Part shown: positions 23,851 to 56,700 of the stretch, piece by piece | How positions within the stretch are numbered: position 1 is the stretch's first letter | Layout of the letters: each line of letters begins with the position of its first letter | Assembly (NCBI GenBank): GCA_910591455.2 | Contig: OU342817.1 | Coordinates: 4,797,915-4,861,914, forward strand | Origin: Pholis gunnellus | Taxonomy: Eukaryota; Chordata; Actinopteri; Perciformes; Pholidae | Length of the DNA stretch: 64,000 bases | Direction: 5' to 3' | Program-made: the position numbers and the translations under genes | The notes under the pieces: generated by a model | Told to the model about the DNA's origin: nothing | Databases searched by the model: none | Seen by the model: only the letters and a program-made list of their open reading frames with translations

Positions 23851-26809
23851 TTTTTATGTGCATACGGTCGCTGCGGGAACGATTTAAATCAGTAAACCAG
23901 GCACAGGTGGTGATGCAGGAGGAGGGGGTGGGGGATTTCTGCTGCATCCTGAAGAGGGTGTGGCTCTCAAATCACTTCCCACCTGGAAGGTGTGCAGTCC
24001 AGGAACCAACCAAACAAGCCTGTTTACTGTTTAGGGGAAATACATTTGTCATTTGCTGAGCACAAAACACCTCAGTTAAGAATCGATTCTATAGTTCACT
24101 GCAGTTCAGAGTTTGGATTATCGATTGTTCATCCACTTGATACATTGACAGATAATTTGTTATTTACTTTAAATGTAATCTGTTATCTTTTGATGATCCC
24201 AAATTGTGAACTATTGTCTAATCAAAAAAGTAGTAAAGTTGAATAAAAACTCGTGGATTCTATTACAAATTTATATAATCACAGTTTGAAATATCTTAAA
24301 ATAAAAAAGTATTAGTAATTAGTGAAGTCAGCTGTTTTCAAACTATTTACTTAATTATCTGCACACTTAAACATGAAGTCGGTGATTTTAGGGGTTTTCA
24401 TTTAGCTTTTGTCATGGTGAGGTTTATCTGTATAGACACCAGAGACCGTTTAAAGTGATTTATATAAGGTGAATAAGTGCATTAGAAAAGAAAATTAGAT
24501 CAAATACAATACAACACAAATGCAGTAGTGAGAGCAGAATTAAAGATGAAGTAAAGACAATGCAGATTTATACTTGTACAGTATAATGTACAGTTTTTAC
24601 AATAGCTCTCCTTCAACCAAGATGTTGTGGGTTTTTAGTGATGAGTCACTGATGACAGAAACAGATCTCGTACTGTAGGTGTCATGCAAAATCAAATTCT
24701 GTAGAACATCGTGTTCAACATTCCTGTCGGATCAGTTACGTGTTTGGTGTTTCCAGTAAAGGACATTTTGATTAGTTTCCTGGAGTTGCTGGATATGAAC
24801 TTTACTTTTTAGTTTACATCAGAACATAAAAGACAACGCCACAAATACAACAGTATAAGGTGCAGTATTACAGCATAAAACTTTGTTGTCCTTCAATGGA
24901 GGAGCGTTAAAGGAAATTAAATAATAAAGGTAATTAAGCCAGATGCTTAAAGTTAGAAAAGGTTAATTTGGAAGAAAACTGTGCCAATATTCAATAGATT
25001 AGACTTTTAACACACCAAAACTGACAAGGATGTGGTACTTCTTTCTGTATTACACTCTGGTCAAAGTTGAGAAGCCTCTGAAACTAGATGTAACCCATTG
25101 TGGGAGTCTCAACTGCCTCCTGAGACTCAAGACTGATCAAGTTTCTTTTGTCAATACCTGTTCTTTAAAGCTTGGCGTATCTCTGCTCAACAACCGGGGG
25201 AAACTATAGAAAACTAAGAATTTGTTCCCCAAAAGACATTTCCTTACAAACAAGAGAAACATAAAAAAAACACCATCATCTCAGTGGCTATTGTTAAAAA
25301 GGTCAACATTTGATTTTTCAGCACCGATAGGTCTACTGTGGCCTCAACAATAAAGATAATACAGAGAGAAAGAAGCAGTCTTTGCCTCTCCTGAAACAAC
25401 AGTAAATCTCAAAGGGAAACTCAACTTGTCCGGAGTTTCTTCTTGTTCTGTATTTTCCAAAAGCTGTTAAGTACAATACCTCAAAGTTGAAATCCTTGTA
25501 CTTAGATAAATCAATTCTAACACATGCAACACATTGTGCTTTGTTACTGGTACGAAGTACAACAAAGTAGCATGTAAGTGGAATAAAACAAGCCGGTTGC
25601 TTTGATTTGAACCCCTCGATATGCTTCTTGTTATCCTAAAAATCAAGTTAAACTGTTTCAATTGTTATCAGGGCCAAAGATGTTATGTTAGAAATACTGA
25701 GGTTATGAGTGAAATTTATTTTGAAGGTCTAAATTCACCTTCTTCACTTTTGTTTCATTTGTTGTTGTATTAGAAATAGCAAAATTCCAATACATTGAGT
25801 TTTAAAATACCAAAATCAACCCCCACAAGTCATCCGATCCCCGAGCAGCTTCATGAAAATGTTTCTTCTAAATGCCTTAAACATGATTTTATCCAACATG
25901 AAAGCGTAAGAAGAGAAATACGTTTCAGACTTATGTTTGCTTGACTTATCGGAGTCTCACCATGCTTCAACTCCACCTCTCCTTGGCCCACATTCAAATG
26001 TTCCTGGCTCTAATGAGTGCAAATATGTCCGACAGGTTTCAACCGTCCATTGCGAAACCTGTGATAGACGTCACTGATGCTTATTTGTTTTTTCTCTGCA
26101 GCCTTAGATCTATTGAAGGGTTAGTTTAGAACGTGTTAATGATCCCCCATCAAACAGACTGCAGGTGATGGTTTAATAACTCCACATCGATCAACTCTTT
26201 GAGTAATTCTGTTTGTTCAGTAGGTCTGGACTGTTTGGCCAAAATACACGCCTTAAGAAAACTCTGCCTGTTTGAGCAAAGTGACGAAAGACAGAACAAA
26301 TATCGAGGAAGAGAGAGCAAGTAAAAAGTGACAATATTACAACTAGAGAAGCATTTACGGAGAAAATGTGTGCGAGTGCTGTGAACAGTGCTGCCGAGTT
26401 CAAGACGTGATGGGAGAGAATCGGTTCATCATTAAGAGCTCATTCCCAGTGGACCGGCGTGTGATAATTCAAATGGAGTTTGTTCTGTATACATGCACAG
26501 TGTTATAAATAGAATGGGAATGAATGGGCCTCCATAGACTTTAATCTCCTGCCGAGGAGATATTGGAGCTGAAGATGGAATCACTGAAGTTGAACTCTAT
26601 GCAAATGCGAAGATGCAAATTTGCTTCGCCACCAGAAGCAAATGTTTTTTGCCCTCGGCTCGCTTAGAATGGAAGTGAACTGGAGGCGAGTGTTCATTTT
26701 GTACTCTTGACAGAAAACCTTAAAGGTTGAGCTAACTTCAACTATTATACTGCCGGGTGTCTTTATACATAATAAATACATCATTGTTTATTCATTGATT
26801 CATATTTTG

Positions 26810-26945
26810 TATTAATCTGAATCAATGTTGTCAAATAAATGTAGTGGAGTGAAAAGTAGAACATTAGCATCCAAAGTGTTGTAGAGTAGAAGTATAAAGC
26901 AGCATGAAATAGAAATACTCAAGTAAAGTACAATAACTCATAAGA
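26810..26945. mobile_element. hAT-like non-autonomous element, fragment
   Basis: This contains 'aatgtagtggagtgaaaagt', 'gtagaagtataaagcagcat' and 'gaaatactcaagtaaagtac'. These are the recognisable blocks of an abundant fish non-autonomous DNA element whose ends carry AGTACTTGAGTAAATGTACTT-like sequence. Only one side is present. Confidence 0.6.
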
Positions 26946-27769
26946 ATTCATTCAAATCTCTAAAGAAAATGACACTATTTTGAAACATGAAATGTGTAGG
27001 AAGACATACAAAACCAAGTGTCTAAATATCCATTTCAGGACATGTACACCATTCTTTATGTGAAACCGCTCATAAGTATATGAACAATATGCAACATAAA
27101 CCATCTGAGACAACATGAGCTGCTTCACAGTCGTCACATGAACAACACGCACACACAGACAAACAATAGAGACTCTGTTCAACATTTTCAGAAATGTTAT
27201 CCATTTGCCTCTTCCTCATTCTCTGGTAGATTATCGTCATCAGACATGGGAACATGTGAGGCGTGAATGTACGAAAAACACGATGACCAGGTGGAAAATA
27301 ATTCAGGAGCGGCTCATTTCCCCCCATGTGACATTATCTGACCAACAGTGACGAATTTCACCAAATCTGATTATCTGATTTTGAGATTAGTAATTCAAAT
27401 ACTTGAGTATAGAAATTGCTCCCCATAAGAAAATAAAAGATGAAGATACGATTATATTAGCACCATATTTGTTAAATAGAGCCACACCCTAAACCTTACA
27501 GGTTTTTTTCTTGTTTTTAAAAAAAAACGAGTTCTCTGACCACCATGACTATTTTGGTTTTAAAAGTTTTGTTGTTTTGGCAAGATTAGATTTATTTTTT
27601 CATAATGAGGATTCCTGCACACGTCTCCCAAACTGCACAATGATATGAGGGTTTCTGTAACAGTAAAGCTCTCACACACCCACAGTAAACCCACAGTGAG
27701 TGAGTTGTGTTTGATGAACAGCTTACACGAAAACAAACAAATCCCAGCAGCAAATTCAGCAAGATAAGA

Positions 27770-27860
27770 TAAGATAGATAAGATAATCCTTTATTAGTCC
27801 CGCAGTGTGGAAATGTAGGATCACAGCAGCATAGTGGACACTGCAAACTAGAGACATTAC
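27770..27860. repeat. Common teleost interspersed repeat fragment
   Basis: A GATAAGATA-rich lead is followed by 'taatcctttattagtcccgc' and 'agtgtggaaatgtaggatcacagcagca'. I recognise this as the end of a repeat widespread in fish genomes. The family is not certain without a library search. Confidence 0.5.
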
Positions 27861-27999
27861 AAACCAAATCCTAGACAGATGAACACAAGGTGATGTCTTC
27901 AGCTCTCAGCTCTGTATTCTTTTATTCGTTAAAGCCTTGTGATTGGGCTTCATTCATTTGTATTTCATCTCATATGTTGATATCTTTTAAAATCATTAC

Positions 28000-28440
28000 T
28001 TCTACAAATCTTTATTCAGAAAGCTCTTTTAAAACAATTAAGCAACAATACTTTAGTGTAAAAATACTATGCATTCAAAATTGTAAAGTACAGAGGTTTT
28101 ATCAGCAACATGTTAAAGTAACTTACTATTGTAGTTGTTAACAACTTTACTGTTTTGGTATTTGTTGTGTGTATGTATACGTATATAAGTGACTATATAT
28201 ATATTCAATGTAAATACTTATTTCCTTATTATCTTTTCCTTTGGTGCTACTTCTATGTAGTTTGTTCTATTTAATTGCCTTATTGTTTGTATTCTATTCT
28301 AATAAAACAATACATTTAAATTGATAAAGTTGGTATTTGTAGGTAAAATCATACAAAGCTTACTTGAATGTAGTGTAAAATATGGTAATACTCAAGTAAA
28401 GCACCTAAAACTATTATCCGAGTACAGTACTTACAAATAC
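28000..28440. mobile_element. hAT-like non-autonomous element, interrupted copy
   Basis: One block near 28060-28130 (ctatgcattcaaaattgtaa, then ttatcagcaacatgttaaag) and another near 28375-28440 (ggtaatactcaagtaaagca, then ccgagtacagtacttacaaa) match internal and terminal segments of the same family as 26810-26945 and 36985-37490. The intervening ~240 bp is unrelated or decayed. Confidence 0.55.
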
Positions 28441-29009
28441 CGCTGGGAGACAATTTACTGGACCAGCGAACAACCAGTTGGAGTTTCAACCATTTACACA
28501 TTTGAACCGTTTAGACTGCTCTGCTCTCTGGCCCACTTGTTTTCACACTCAGTTACACACACTTTCTGTAGAAATCAAATCGTGAATTTAAATTTTGTCA
28601 AATTATTTTAGTTACTCAACAGTTTTTCCATGTTTCCCCACCTGCAGAGGTGTTGAGAATCACTGTACCGGATGAACTCATGGTTCAGCTCTCTGCTCCT
28701 CTCCAGTGGTGCTCAGCTGTAATACCCGAAAGCACAACATAGAAGACCACTCCAAAAACCAGCCCCTTCTTTTTTCTTTTTTACTTTTGCTTCGCATTGA
28801 TGCATTAAGTTTGAATGATTAATATCAAGAGTTACTATACTTTTATGTAGATGTTGAATTGTTTACTCAGTTAATCAAATGGTTGGTTTAAAGTTCTCGT
28901 GAATTTCAGAAGCAAATAGTTTCTTTGTGTAGTCGAGTGACGAGCAGAAAATGAGAACAATGGTGTTCAGAATCAAAAAGACGAAACAGAATCACATTTC
29001 AGTAAATAA

Positions 29010-30114
29010 TTTATTTGTGTTCAACAAGAAACAAGCACCATAGATATATATATACACATATATTTATTAACAAAGTATGTGTAGAAGAAGAGCACAATAT
29101 GGACTTGTGTCTATTTTAACCCTGAAGCACCAGAACTATAGAAAGTAACAGAGACAAATATACATTTACATGTTTTAGGTTCATCACAACATCAAAAAGG
29201 GTCATTAACAAAATAGTAGCAGCCTCTGCACTGTAATTGACATAATTTGCATCCAGGTCAGATTTAGCAGGAAATCTGCTTCACAGATGCGTTGTGAAAA
29301 GAAAAGAAAAAAATTCTAAAAAACAATTAGAGCTTCAGCTTTCAGCAGCAAAAAAGACAAAGACAGATTATGAAACTCCTAATGTATATAGTGTATATAT
29401 GTGTAAAATATAAAAATTGTAATGGTCGTATCCAAAAAGACACTGACGCAGAAGTCGATAAATGCAGCTTGATCGCCTCATACAAATTTTGCCGCAGTTT
29501 TCAACAAAACAAAAAACTTTATTTAAAAAGAGATCTTCGTCACATAATCTCATTTATTCTCGTCAACCTAAACCCCAAACTTTTGATAAATAAGCTTTTC
29601 AGCAAGGAGCAGTGAACCTGGAACCGTTCTCACTCATGATTGGTTTGGAATTCTTCTACCTCAACACAGGCAATAACATTTGCATATATTATAATGAACA
29701 TGCCCACATGTACAGTGCGTGGGTGCATGTCCGGATTCAGCATGAGTTAGCCGAGCAGTCCCTTACCTTTTTCTGTCATACTCCCCTGAAGAAGTTGAAA
29801 GCAATCCAATGATTGCATTTGAATATAATCATCTACGTTTCTCATTAGTTGTGAAGGCTATACGGTCTAAACTTAGCTACGCTTTTACACACAAAGTTCT
29901 GCTGCTTCATCTTCTACTTTACATTCAGTTCTGAGTAAATCATAAAAACCTGAATCTTGACGGACGAGCCAGCATGTCAATCAGGTTCACTGACCTTTTT
30001 CCCAGCAGGCACTTTGACTTGGCAGGAAAACAATTCATTGTCAGTGTCTGTTGGACTTTAAATAATCCAAAGCGAACATTTAAAGTGATGATGTGTATAA
30101 TAACTTCTTCCAAA
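29010..30114 (-). other. Probable 3' UTR of APOL-like gene A
   Basis: This is non-coding sequence below the TAG stop at 30115-30117. The plus-strand TTTATT at 29010-29015 provides an AATAAA on the minus strand. UTR extent is inferred only from that hexamer. Confidence 0.45.
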
Positions 30115-48866
<18,752 letters not shown>

Positions 48867-49853
48867 CCTGCCTGTTGAGAGCAACACAGACAAATAAAGT
48901 GTAAACAGGAATAATAACAGGTTTGTGATTTCTACTTTGAATGGCTCTTTGAAATGCCAACTGGGCCAGATGGAAGTAAGAGACAATCACTTCTTCAATC
49001 TTCACACGAGCTCTGTCGCCAACGTCCACAATGAGTCGTAATGTTATGCAGCCGAGTGCAGCTCCTCCATTTCCTTTGTGCATTGCATTTTGGGACATTA
49101 CTGAGCATCAACAAGATCAAGCATCTTTCAGAGTGCATTTGAGGTTTTTTAGTATACTCTGCTTTTTGATTCCAATTTAGTGTAAATTAACTTCAGATAT
49201 CAAATGTCTGCTGATTTTACTGAGACGCTTTTGTAGTTAAATGTGTACAAATGTAAGTCAGTTGCTGTATGAAAGACAAGGCTAGTATCACTTTGGCTTT
49301 TATTATTAAATAAATAGCCTGAATAAGCAGTCAAACCCCATTAAAACACACAAAAAGTCACTACCTGTTGCACTGGCTCATATATTAGACTGGTTAGACG
49401 ACTCAACACATTTAAATATCTTGGGCTCTGGGACGTTTTACTTTTAGGTCATGACATATTTAAATCAAATATTTTATCATATAAACGAGAAAACAATTAG
49501 TTAGTTGCAGCTCTACAAAAACAACTGTCGCTTTAGTTTAAAATGTATAATAATGAATTTAAATATACGGGAGGACACACATGGTTACAGTTACAGCGGT
49601 CACTTACTGTATGAATCATTTAGAGAAGTACTGACGTTACTTCAAACACATTTCCTAAAACTGTAACTTTAACGCTTTTAGGTGTGCTGAACTCTGAATC
49701 GACTTAGCGGTTAATTGCTGACAACTTTTAGTCTGTGAGTTATCAGTAACACATCTGACGCTCGTCATATAGAGGGGACGTGAATTACAAATAAACGTCT
49801 AAAACTATTTAAAACGAAATCAGTTCGATGTCCGACTAAACGGTTTCACCTAC

Positions 49854-49930
49854 CGAATATTTGAAGACAGTTCTGAGACCCTGCACATTCAGTTTTTACC
49901 AGATATTATCAAAGCACTGGGCACTAACTG
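49854..49930 (-). promoter_or_regulatory. Candidate 5' UTR exon of gene A
   Basis: On the minus strand a non-coding stretch ends in attcg|gtaggt (GT at 49853-49852), followed by a ~1-kb intron to the acceptor that opens the first coding exon at 48871. The 5' boundary is unknown and no TATA box is evident. A second donor (ccag|gtgaga) near 51187 on the same strand could mark an alternative, more distal first exon. Confidence 0.4.
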
Positions 49931-52140
49931 CTTCTTCCCTGCCACGCAATTCCCAAGAGTTTTAGAGACTTCACCACACCCGCATAACAACATCTGCACA
50001 CACGAGGCGTTCAAGAGCTCCTCTAAAAGCTCCGAGATTACATCACTTCAGTTACACCAGGTACCCACGAAGGCTCACATACTGTGTAGCAAAAGTGTTG
50101 AGTGTTCGATTTATTGACAATTGTATCGACAATATCTTCTCACACATGTAAGCTCCACATTGCTATTGCTCAAGCATTTACCATTTAAGGAAAAATCGAA
50201 CTGAAAATGGGCAAAGCCCAGACAGGCGCTGTCACGATAATTATTATACTTTTATTTATTGTCATTTATTCCAATTGCTTGTAATGTAAAAGCACAATTA
50301 ATCCTGCACATGTATTCATGCAGCATGATTTAGATTTTTAAATCCATTTCATTTGTATGTATTTAATGCACAATATGTACATTTATTTTTATTTTACAAA
50401 TAAGATGGCACAACAATTCCATTTGAGATTAATAAAATCCTATCCTATGTTATTTTATTATTTGGTCAAACGTTGGATAGCGGTTCTGCTTCAATTAAGT
50501 TGTTATACATGCAGCTTTTGTTAAGATAACAAAGATGGTTTGCTGTTTTATTCGAACAGTAAAATAGACCAAAGTTCCCAAATATTACTAAATAAAAATA
50601 ACAGCTAGTTTAAAAATGGGATTACTACCAGATAGAGTTAAATAGCAAAATAAAAGATGTAATTCTAGTTTCAGTAACAAAAGAAATGTGTATGGTATCG
50701 ATGCAATTTGAATAACCAGCCTGTGTGTCTACTGTTTCATATGGAAATATTTCAAACTACACACGCATTGCATCAGAGAAACCCATTTGCAATGTGAATT
50801 TTTAGACAAAATGTGCAAAAACTACACACAAAATGAATAAATAAAATGCATAAATGTGAAATAAAACCATGTATTTTGCCTACATAAAATGCAAAACAAT
50901 ATCAACTTCAGCCTTCCTCCTCTCCACCTTTACATCTCAACTATTCATGTACGCTCTACCTGTACATCTCACGCTCCCATGTTCCTCAAGAGTCTACACC
51001 GCAGCATGAAGTAATACAAATGTTTACGACAACACCCAAAGGCAACATCACTTACAGGTCGAACAAAGCATCTTAAACAAACGGGAACACGCCCTGAGAG
51101 TTTATGTGGCACAAATCCTCACTGTGAAAACACCTGTTGCATAATACGCCATGTTCCTGACAAACAAAAGAGCTCCAACATCTCACCTGGTTTTTGCAGT
51201 CGGAGAAGAATCAAGATCTGAAAACCTTTGTCTCCCTTCTAGCTTTGTGATGGCTGTCGACTCACCTGGGAGTGGGAGGCGGCCAGTTTGAGGTCTACCT
51301 GTGTCTGTGGGAGCGGAAGAAACGCGTCTCCACAGGCGGCGTGACTCTGACGCATCAGTTTCACAGGTGTCAGCAACATGAAACCCGAACCCAAAAACCC
51401 AAACGTGATGGGAGATGGTCTCAAAATAGAAAACTAAACTGCACTAATCATCTTGGCAGGAGCCGAAACACTGACACGTTGTGAAATCATCACAAAGATT
51501 TAGACAATATTTTATTATTAGTCATCAATTTTGTTAATTTAACCGTTCTGAAAATATTACATCTCCACATAGTATATACCGTTTAGTGCATTTAGAACGT
51601 ATTCAGACACGTTGGCTTGGGTTTTGCTCTCATGTGCATTGGCAGCCATGAGTCATTATATCAACAGGTGTGTTCCTTTCCAAATCATGTCCATCAATTT
51701 AATTTGCCACAGGTGGACTCCAATCAAAGTGCAGACACGTGTCAAAGCTGATCAGGAGAAATAGTAAGGGGAAACCTGAGTTTGTATTATTTGTTTTGTA
51801 GTATTTGGTAACTTAAAACAGTTACATTATATAGAGCAATTTGGCACACTAAACGGTACATGCTGCTCATGTGGACGTGGATCGACCGGTCTGTGTGGCA
51901 GCATGAATCTAACCTAATCGCATAACTATGTTTATTCATCGTGGAAATTAAGAAAAGTAAACAGTGCTGAAGGTGACTCTGACGAGCACGTTGATCTCGG
52001 TTATTAACTGAGCAAATACCAACTCAGTTAGTGCACAGGAGTCAGAAAAGGGAACGTAAGTGTTTGCTTGCTTGCGTAGAGACTTTAAAAAGCAACAGAT
52101 TGACAAAAAAATGTTTCTTTGACCTTTAATTAACAATCTT
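49931..52140. other. Spacer between the two APOL-like genes
   Basis: There is no protein-coding exon that I can support here. It holds the Tc1-like remnant at 51590-51765 and otherwise AT-rich unique sequence. The promoter of gene A and the 3' end of gene B should both fall here. Confidence 0.5.
51590..51765. mobile_element. Tc1-like element remnant
   Basis: The blocks 'caacaggtgtgttcctttcc', 'aaatcatgtccatcaattta' and 'ccacaggtggactccaatca' are a signature internal segment of a very common fish Tc1-family element. Neither transposase nor intact ends remain. Confidence 0.7.
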
Positions 52141-52143
52141 ACA

Positions 52144-53706
52144 TTTATTACAGTTTTACGATATATTGCACATAAAGAGATAGTGTCGAATGAACAACTC
52201 CACCCAGAAAAATAAATATTAGGTTCTTTAAGCAATCCACAGTACCAACATCAGCGCTTACAGCACAGCCTGCATATCAAACCCTGACTTCAGAAATCAG
52301 TCTTTAAAATGTGAATGCAATAATAAAAGGAGAAGGCAAACCGGAGCGGTTGACACAATCCTGGCTGGTTTTTACAGTGTTGTGTCATTCCAGTTATCGA
52401 CGTAGAGACTTTTACACATTGAAACCATTAAAACATCTAATAGGACAGAAGACGTGGTAGAACACCTTTGACTTAACTAGGCGAAGTATTGAAAGAAAAA
52501 GGTGACCATCATATGTTCCCATTAGTTCTCCCGACAGGTTTTTATGTTTGTGTCTTACTTATGTTGAACTGTTCCAAGTGTTTACGAAGTACAGATTACA
52601 CATCCTTAAATTAAAACATGTGGATCCACAACAACTGATTCTCACGTAGAGATAAGTTGAATATATTTACACCCAGGAACTGACAGGTGTAACAGCTGCT
52701 TAGCTAATGTCAGCTCGTTAACATATGACCAGTTTAGAGGGGTTTCAGAGATAAGAGGACATTTGGTTCACAAACCCAACCTGACACTCGATCAAAATCA
52801 TATTTAATAATGTTGTTAAGTGGTAAGAAACATAGTATACCATGAATTACAAAAGAAAATGGAAAAACCCAATATTACCAAATAAAGTTGGCTAGGTTAG
52901 CATAATCAGATATTTCCCACTCATCCTTAATTGCAAAATACTCCGAACTCTAAAACACATATTTCTGCACATGTGACTAAAACAAACTAGTGCAAACATT
53001 TACAGAGGATTGGCAGTTAAGATCAATATATCACTCGCTTCCTAAAACTGTGATTAAGGTGCTTGTGACTTCTAGCAGGTGTTTCCTAACACATTACACG
53101 TTATTTAAGTCTTTACTGGCTAAGACATTCCTGAAGTTTTAATGGTGCAACCACGATTTAGTGAATCACTAGTTTGATAGATAGAAGTAGTGAGAACATA
53201 TTTACAAACTGCTGGTGCAACCCCATCCTGCTTCTTAAGCAACATAATAGTCTATTATTATCTAAAACAAAGGTTTATATTACTTTTTTTTTTTTAAAAC
53301 AAGACTTATTTCATGAAGACTAATGCCACATTACATAATAGTGTATTTCTAAGGTTGTGTAATAAAGGCACTCGTCTCTTAAGCACATAAACAATCTCTA
53401 GTGGCAGTTTCACACTTGGCACAGCAGCCAGAGAAGCAGATACGATACTTTATCTCCCGCAAAGCCTCCGTTCCTCTCAGTGGTGGGTACGCTGTTAAGT
53501 TTCAAGAAGTCAGGTTCATAAAATAAATGTTCAGACATTTTAGAAACTACTGTATTACATCAAGAATAAGGTTTCCTCATACAAAATAGGTTTTCTATTT
53601 TAAGACGTTGGCACCAACAATGCAGCAGTATGTTGGAGTTTTGAGCCGAAAACACCTCACACTTTTGCACACAATTTAAGGCCTTTTTCCAGTTTTTAAA
53701 GTTCCT
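52144..53706 (-). other. Probable 3' UTR of gene B
   Basis: This is non-coding sequence below the gene B stop. A minus-strand AATAAA corresponds to 52144-52149. The UTR length (~1.56 kb) depends on that choice of signal and is uncertain. Confidence 0.35.
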
Positions 53707-56700
53707 TCAAACATATTCTCGGTTCTCATAGTCCTTTTTAATGGCTTTTTTAATGCGGTCGATTTCATCCTCACTTGAACTGTCATGTTTGTCCTCTTTC
53801 CCTTTGCTGTCGCTGTTCAAAGCAGCCGGATCATTGCCTCCCTCAGCTTCCGGCGTGGTGGCCTGCAGCTCCTCCCGTATCCCGTTGAGCTCCACCAGAC
53901 CTTCGTGCAGCTGCGTGGCCACCTCCCGGATTTTGGCAGCAAACTCTGACTTGGCCCCTTTCTTGAGTTCTTTGGAGTCTTTGGCCACAAAGTAGATGTC
54001 CATACCCACAAAGAGCCCGGTGAGCACACCAGTGGCCATACTGGCGATCTGGACCGCTCTGGCTGCCGTGCTGCCCGCCACGTTGGCGATCTGCACCACA
54101 CGCATGATCTCATTTGCGCTGATGAGGATGGCCTTTCCTGCCATGGCGCCGTCCTCATAGAAACTGCTACTGAGCACAGGGAAGTCACGGTTGTAGGCGT
54201 TTTTTTTCATCTTCATCAGGTCGAACCTCTTCAGGTTCTCGATACCCTGCTTGATGAATTTCAGGCACTTGTTGAGGTCGACCATCTTGTCCTGATAATC
54301 CTGCACAATCTTCTCCACCTTCTTGCGGTCCATCGAGTTGTTGACCTGGTTGGAGATGCCGGCACCTGCCGATGTCAGACCGCCTGCCGTGGCGACACCC
54401 AATCCCACCGCTGTCACAATCAAGGAGATTCCCATGGTGACCGGGGCCAGGGCGAGGCCGGCGATGGTGGCCACGCCCCCGATGGCGCTGGTAGAGCCGC
54501 CGGTGATTTGAGCGATCTTTGTGTTCTTGCTGAACTTGTCCAGGGCGTCTGCGATGCCGTTGAGGTCGATGACGTGCTGCCAGAGGCTCTCAGCGCGCTC
54601 CGAGAACAGCTTGTTGAAGACACGGATGCCCTTCTGCACTTTCTCTGCGGTCACAGCAAACGCCCTGAGACGAACAAGTTCAGATTGAAGTTTGTCAGTG
54701 TTTTGAGCAGTGAGAATACTAATTCTATTCTCCTCCGTTATATTGGGGTCCCGGAGGACATTTTTAGATGCGGACATCTCAAAACTGAAGCTATCGGCAT
54801 GGCTAAATACCACCAGAAATAAGAAATATAAGTTTTATATTAACACCCAGTTTAGCCTTCACTTACTTGGCCTCTTCTTTTTCTGTCATGTCACCATCTT
54901 GAGGCGTGTCCTCCCAAGCTGAGGAAGCGAAAATGTGAAATAATGATAAAGTTTTCTTAAAACATTCAGAACATCTTATTACAAAAGTATAGGCATTCAT
55001 CTATTTATATAACTGGATCCACTCCTCTTCTTTCTACCAGATGTTGGATCCTGGCTGCAGGGATTTGTTCCCATTCAGCCACAAGAGCAATAAATCTATC
55101 TTTTTTATTCATTGTTTTAATTTAAAATCAATCCTTTTTTACGGACCAGGTTTTGTGCACAGAAGCAGTGTTCTGTTAAAACAGGGAACTATTGTCTAAA
55201 ATGTAATTGTATGCTGCAGCATTAAGATTTCCCTTTAATTGGAACTAAGGGGCCAAAACCATGAAAAACAGCACACTGAAGTATGTAAACAGGGACGTCC
55301 ACATACTTTTGGTCGTATGGTGAAAATGGTTGAAGAAACTAAAAGTTGGGCCTTTTACTGTCAGATAAAATCCAAAAGAAAGCATTTAATTTGTAACTTA
55401 CACTCCACGTTGTTCCACCACCCCATAAGGTTGTCCATATCCTGAAAGACACAGTTAGATTTGTATGGGATTGTTTGTTTATGGTTGCCATACAAACGGT
55501 TATTAACGAGGCCTTGGATTTGATTGACATGTTACTATGGGGACGTATTTTGCTTGAGAAACCAACCTGTCTGTCTTCAGGCTGTGATGGGTCAACACGG
55601 AAGTCCTCCAGCTGGTCAAACAAGGTTCTATTTCCTCCTTCATTCTGAAACAACAGAAATAATACAACATTAAAATCCTATTCACTCATATCAATACCAA
55701 GATCTCTTTGTCCTGCTTAAAGACAAAAGCTCTGTGGGGTCTACTGTATAGCTTAAGTATGTGTCAGTGAGACCAAATGACTGAGAAACAAAAGTATTCA
55801 AATCAACTTAATCAATGCTATACATGCTCAGAAAGAGCCTATCAAGAGGAGGAAGTGATGGTTAAAAAGGATTCTGAACGTACTGCCATTTTTGCAGAAG
55901 TAATCTTCCTCAGACAAGTTGAAAAAGGAAGCAGAAAAACAAGTTTGTGCACATTACAACATAATCTCATCTCCACAAACACTGTGTGGAGGTGTGGGGG
56001 TGGGTGTCGTATCGAGGGTGGAGGGGGCAAAAACAAAACAAGACACCTGAGTGGACACCATGGAGACAAATATAAGAAAGAGGTTGTGTGTTTTAGGGAC
56101 GGGTCTGATGACTGAAACGGACCTTTTGTAATCATGAACCACAATGAGTAAGACTGAAACCCGTCAGTCTGTGGGACAAATACACTGACACTGGCAGACA
56201 TGTTCAAAGTTGCACGAGAGGCGACTGAAGAAAAGAGACAAAGTGAGGCAACATCAAATACAATGTCATTCAGAAGACTGATGGCCATTTTATGAACTCT
56301 ACCTCTGCTGTGCCTGCAGCTCCGTCATGTGCGTTCCTCTGTATACCTTTACCCTGAAACCAATGAACACACACACACACACACACAAACACAGTTTAAG
56401 CATTTGAATTATCAATATATTTTGCTTTTGGGCTGATATTGTTTCCCATCAATTCCACACAGAGAATGTTCTGCAGGAAGAAGTGATCTTATTGGAACAA
56501 ATGGAAAAGTCTAAATATTAATGCCACAATTACTTATTTTTCAGCTATGCAACTACCTCAGGGCTTTTCTCATAAAAAGGTAGCATGTGCTTGGAATTTC
56601 AGCTATGCTAACTTAATAACCATTAAGTCTTACCATAACATGGTAAGACTGCATATTTTCAGTGGTCCGCAAGGGAGATACGTTCACCTCTCCAGTAGAG

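Larger units (their letters stand above)
23870..29009. other. Intergenic region with repeat remnants
   Basis: Apart from the listed repeat fragments (26810-26945, 27770-27860, 28000-28440) I find no exons, RNA genes or long meaningful frames. The open frames present are AT-rich and domain-free. Confidence 0.5.

Noticed and set aside
53741..54511. Plus-strand frames opposite the gene B APOL exon
   Set aside because: They are mirror images of the conserved minus-strand domain and have no independent support.
54665..54813. N-terminal 50 codons upstream in the same frame as the gene B APOL exon, beginning MVFSHADSF
   Set aside because: The acceptor at 54666-54665 and the matching phase of exon 54867-54918, identical to the arrangement in gene A, show that this stretch is intronic.
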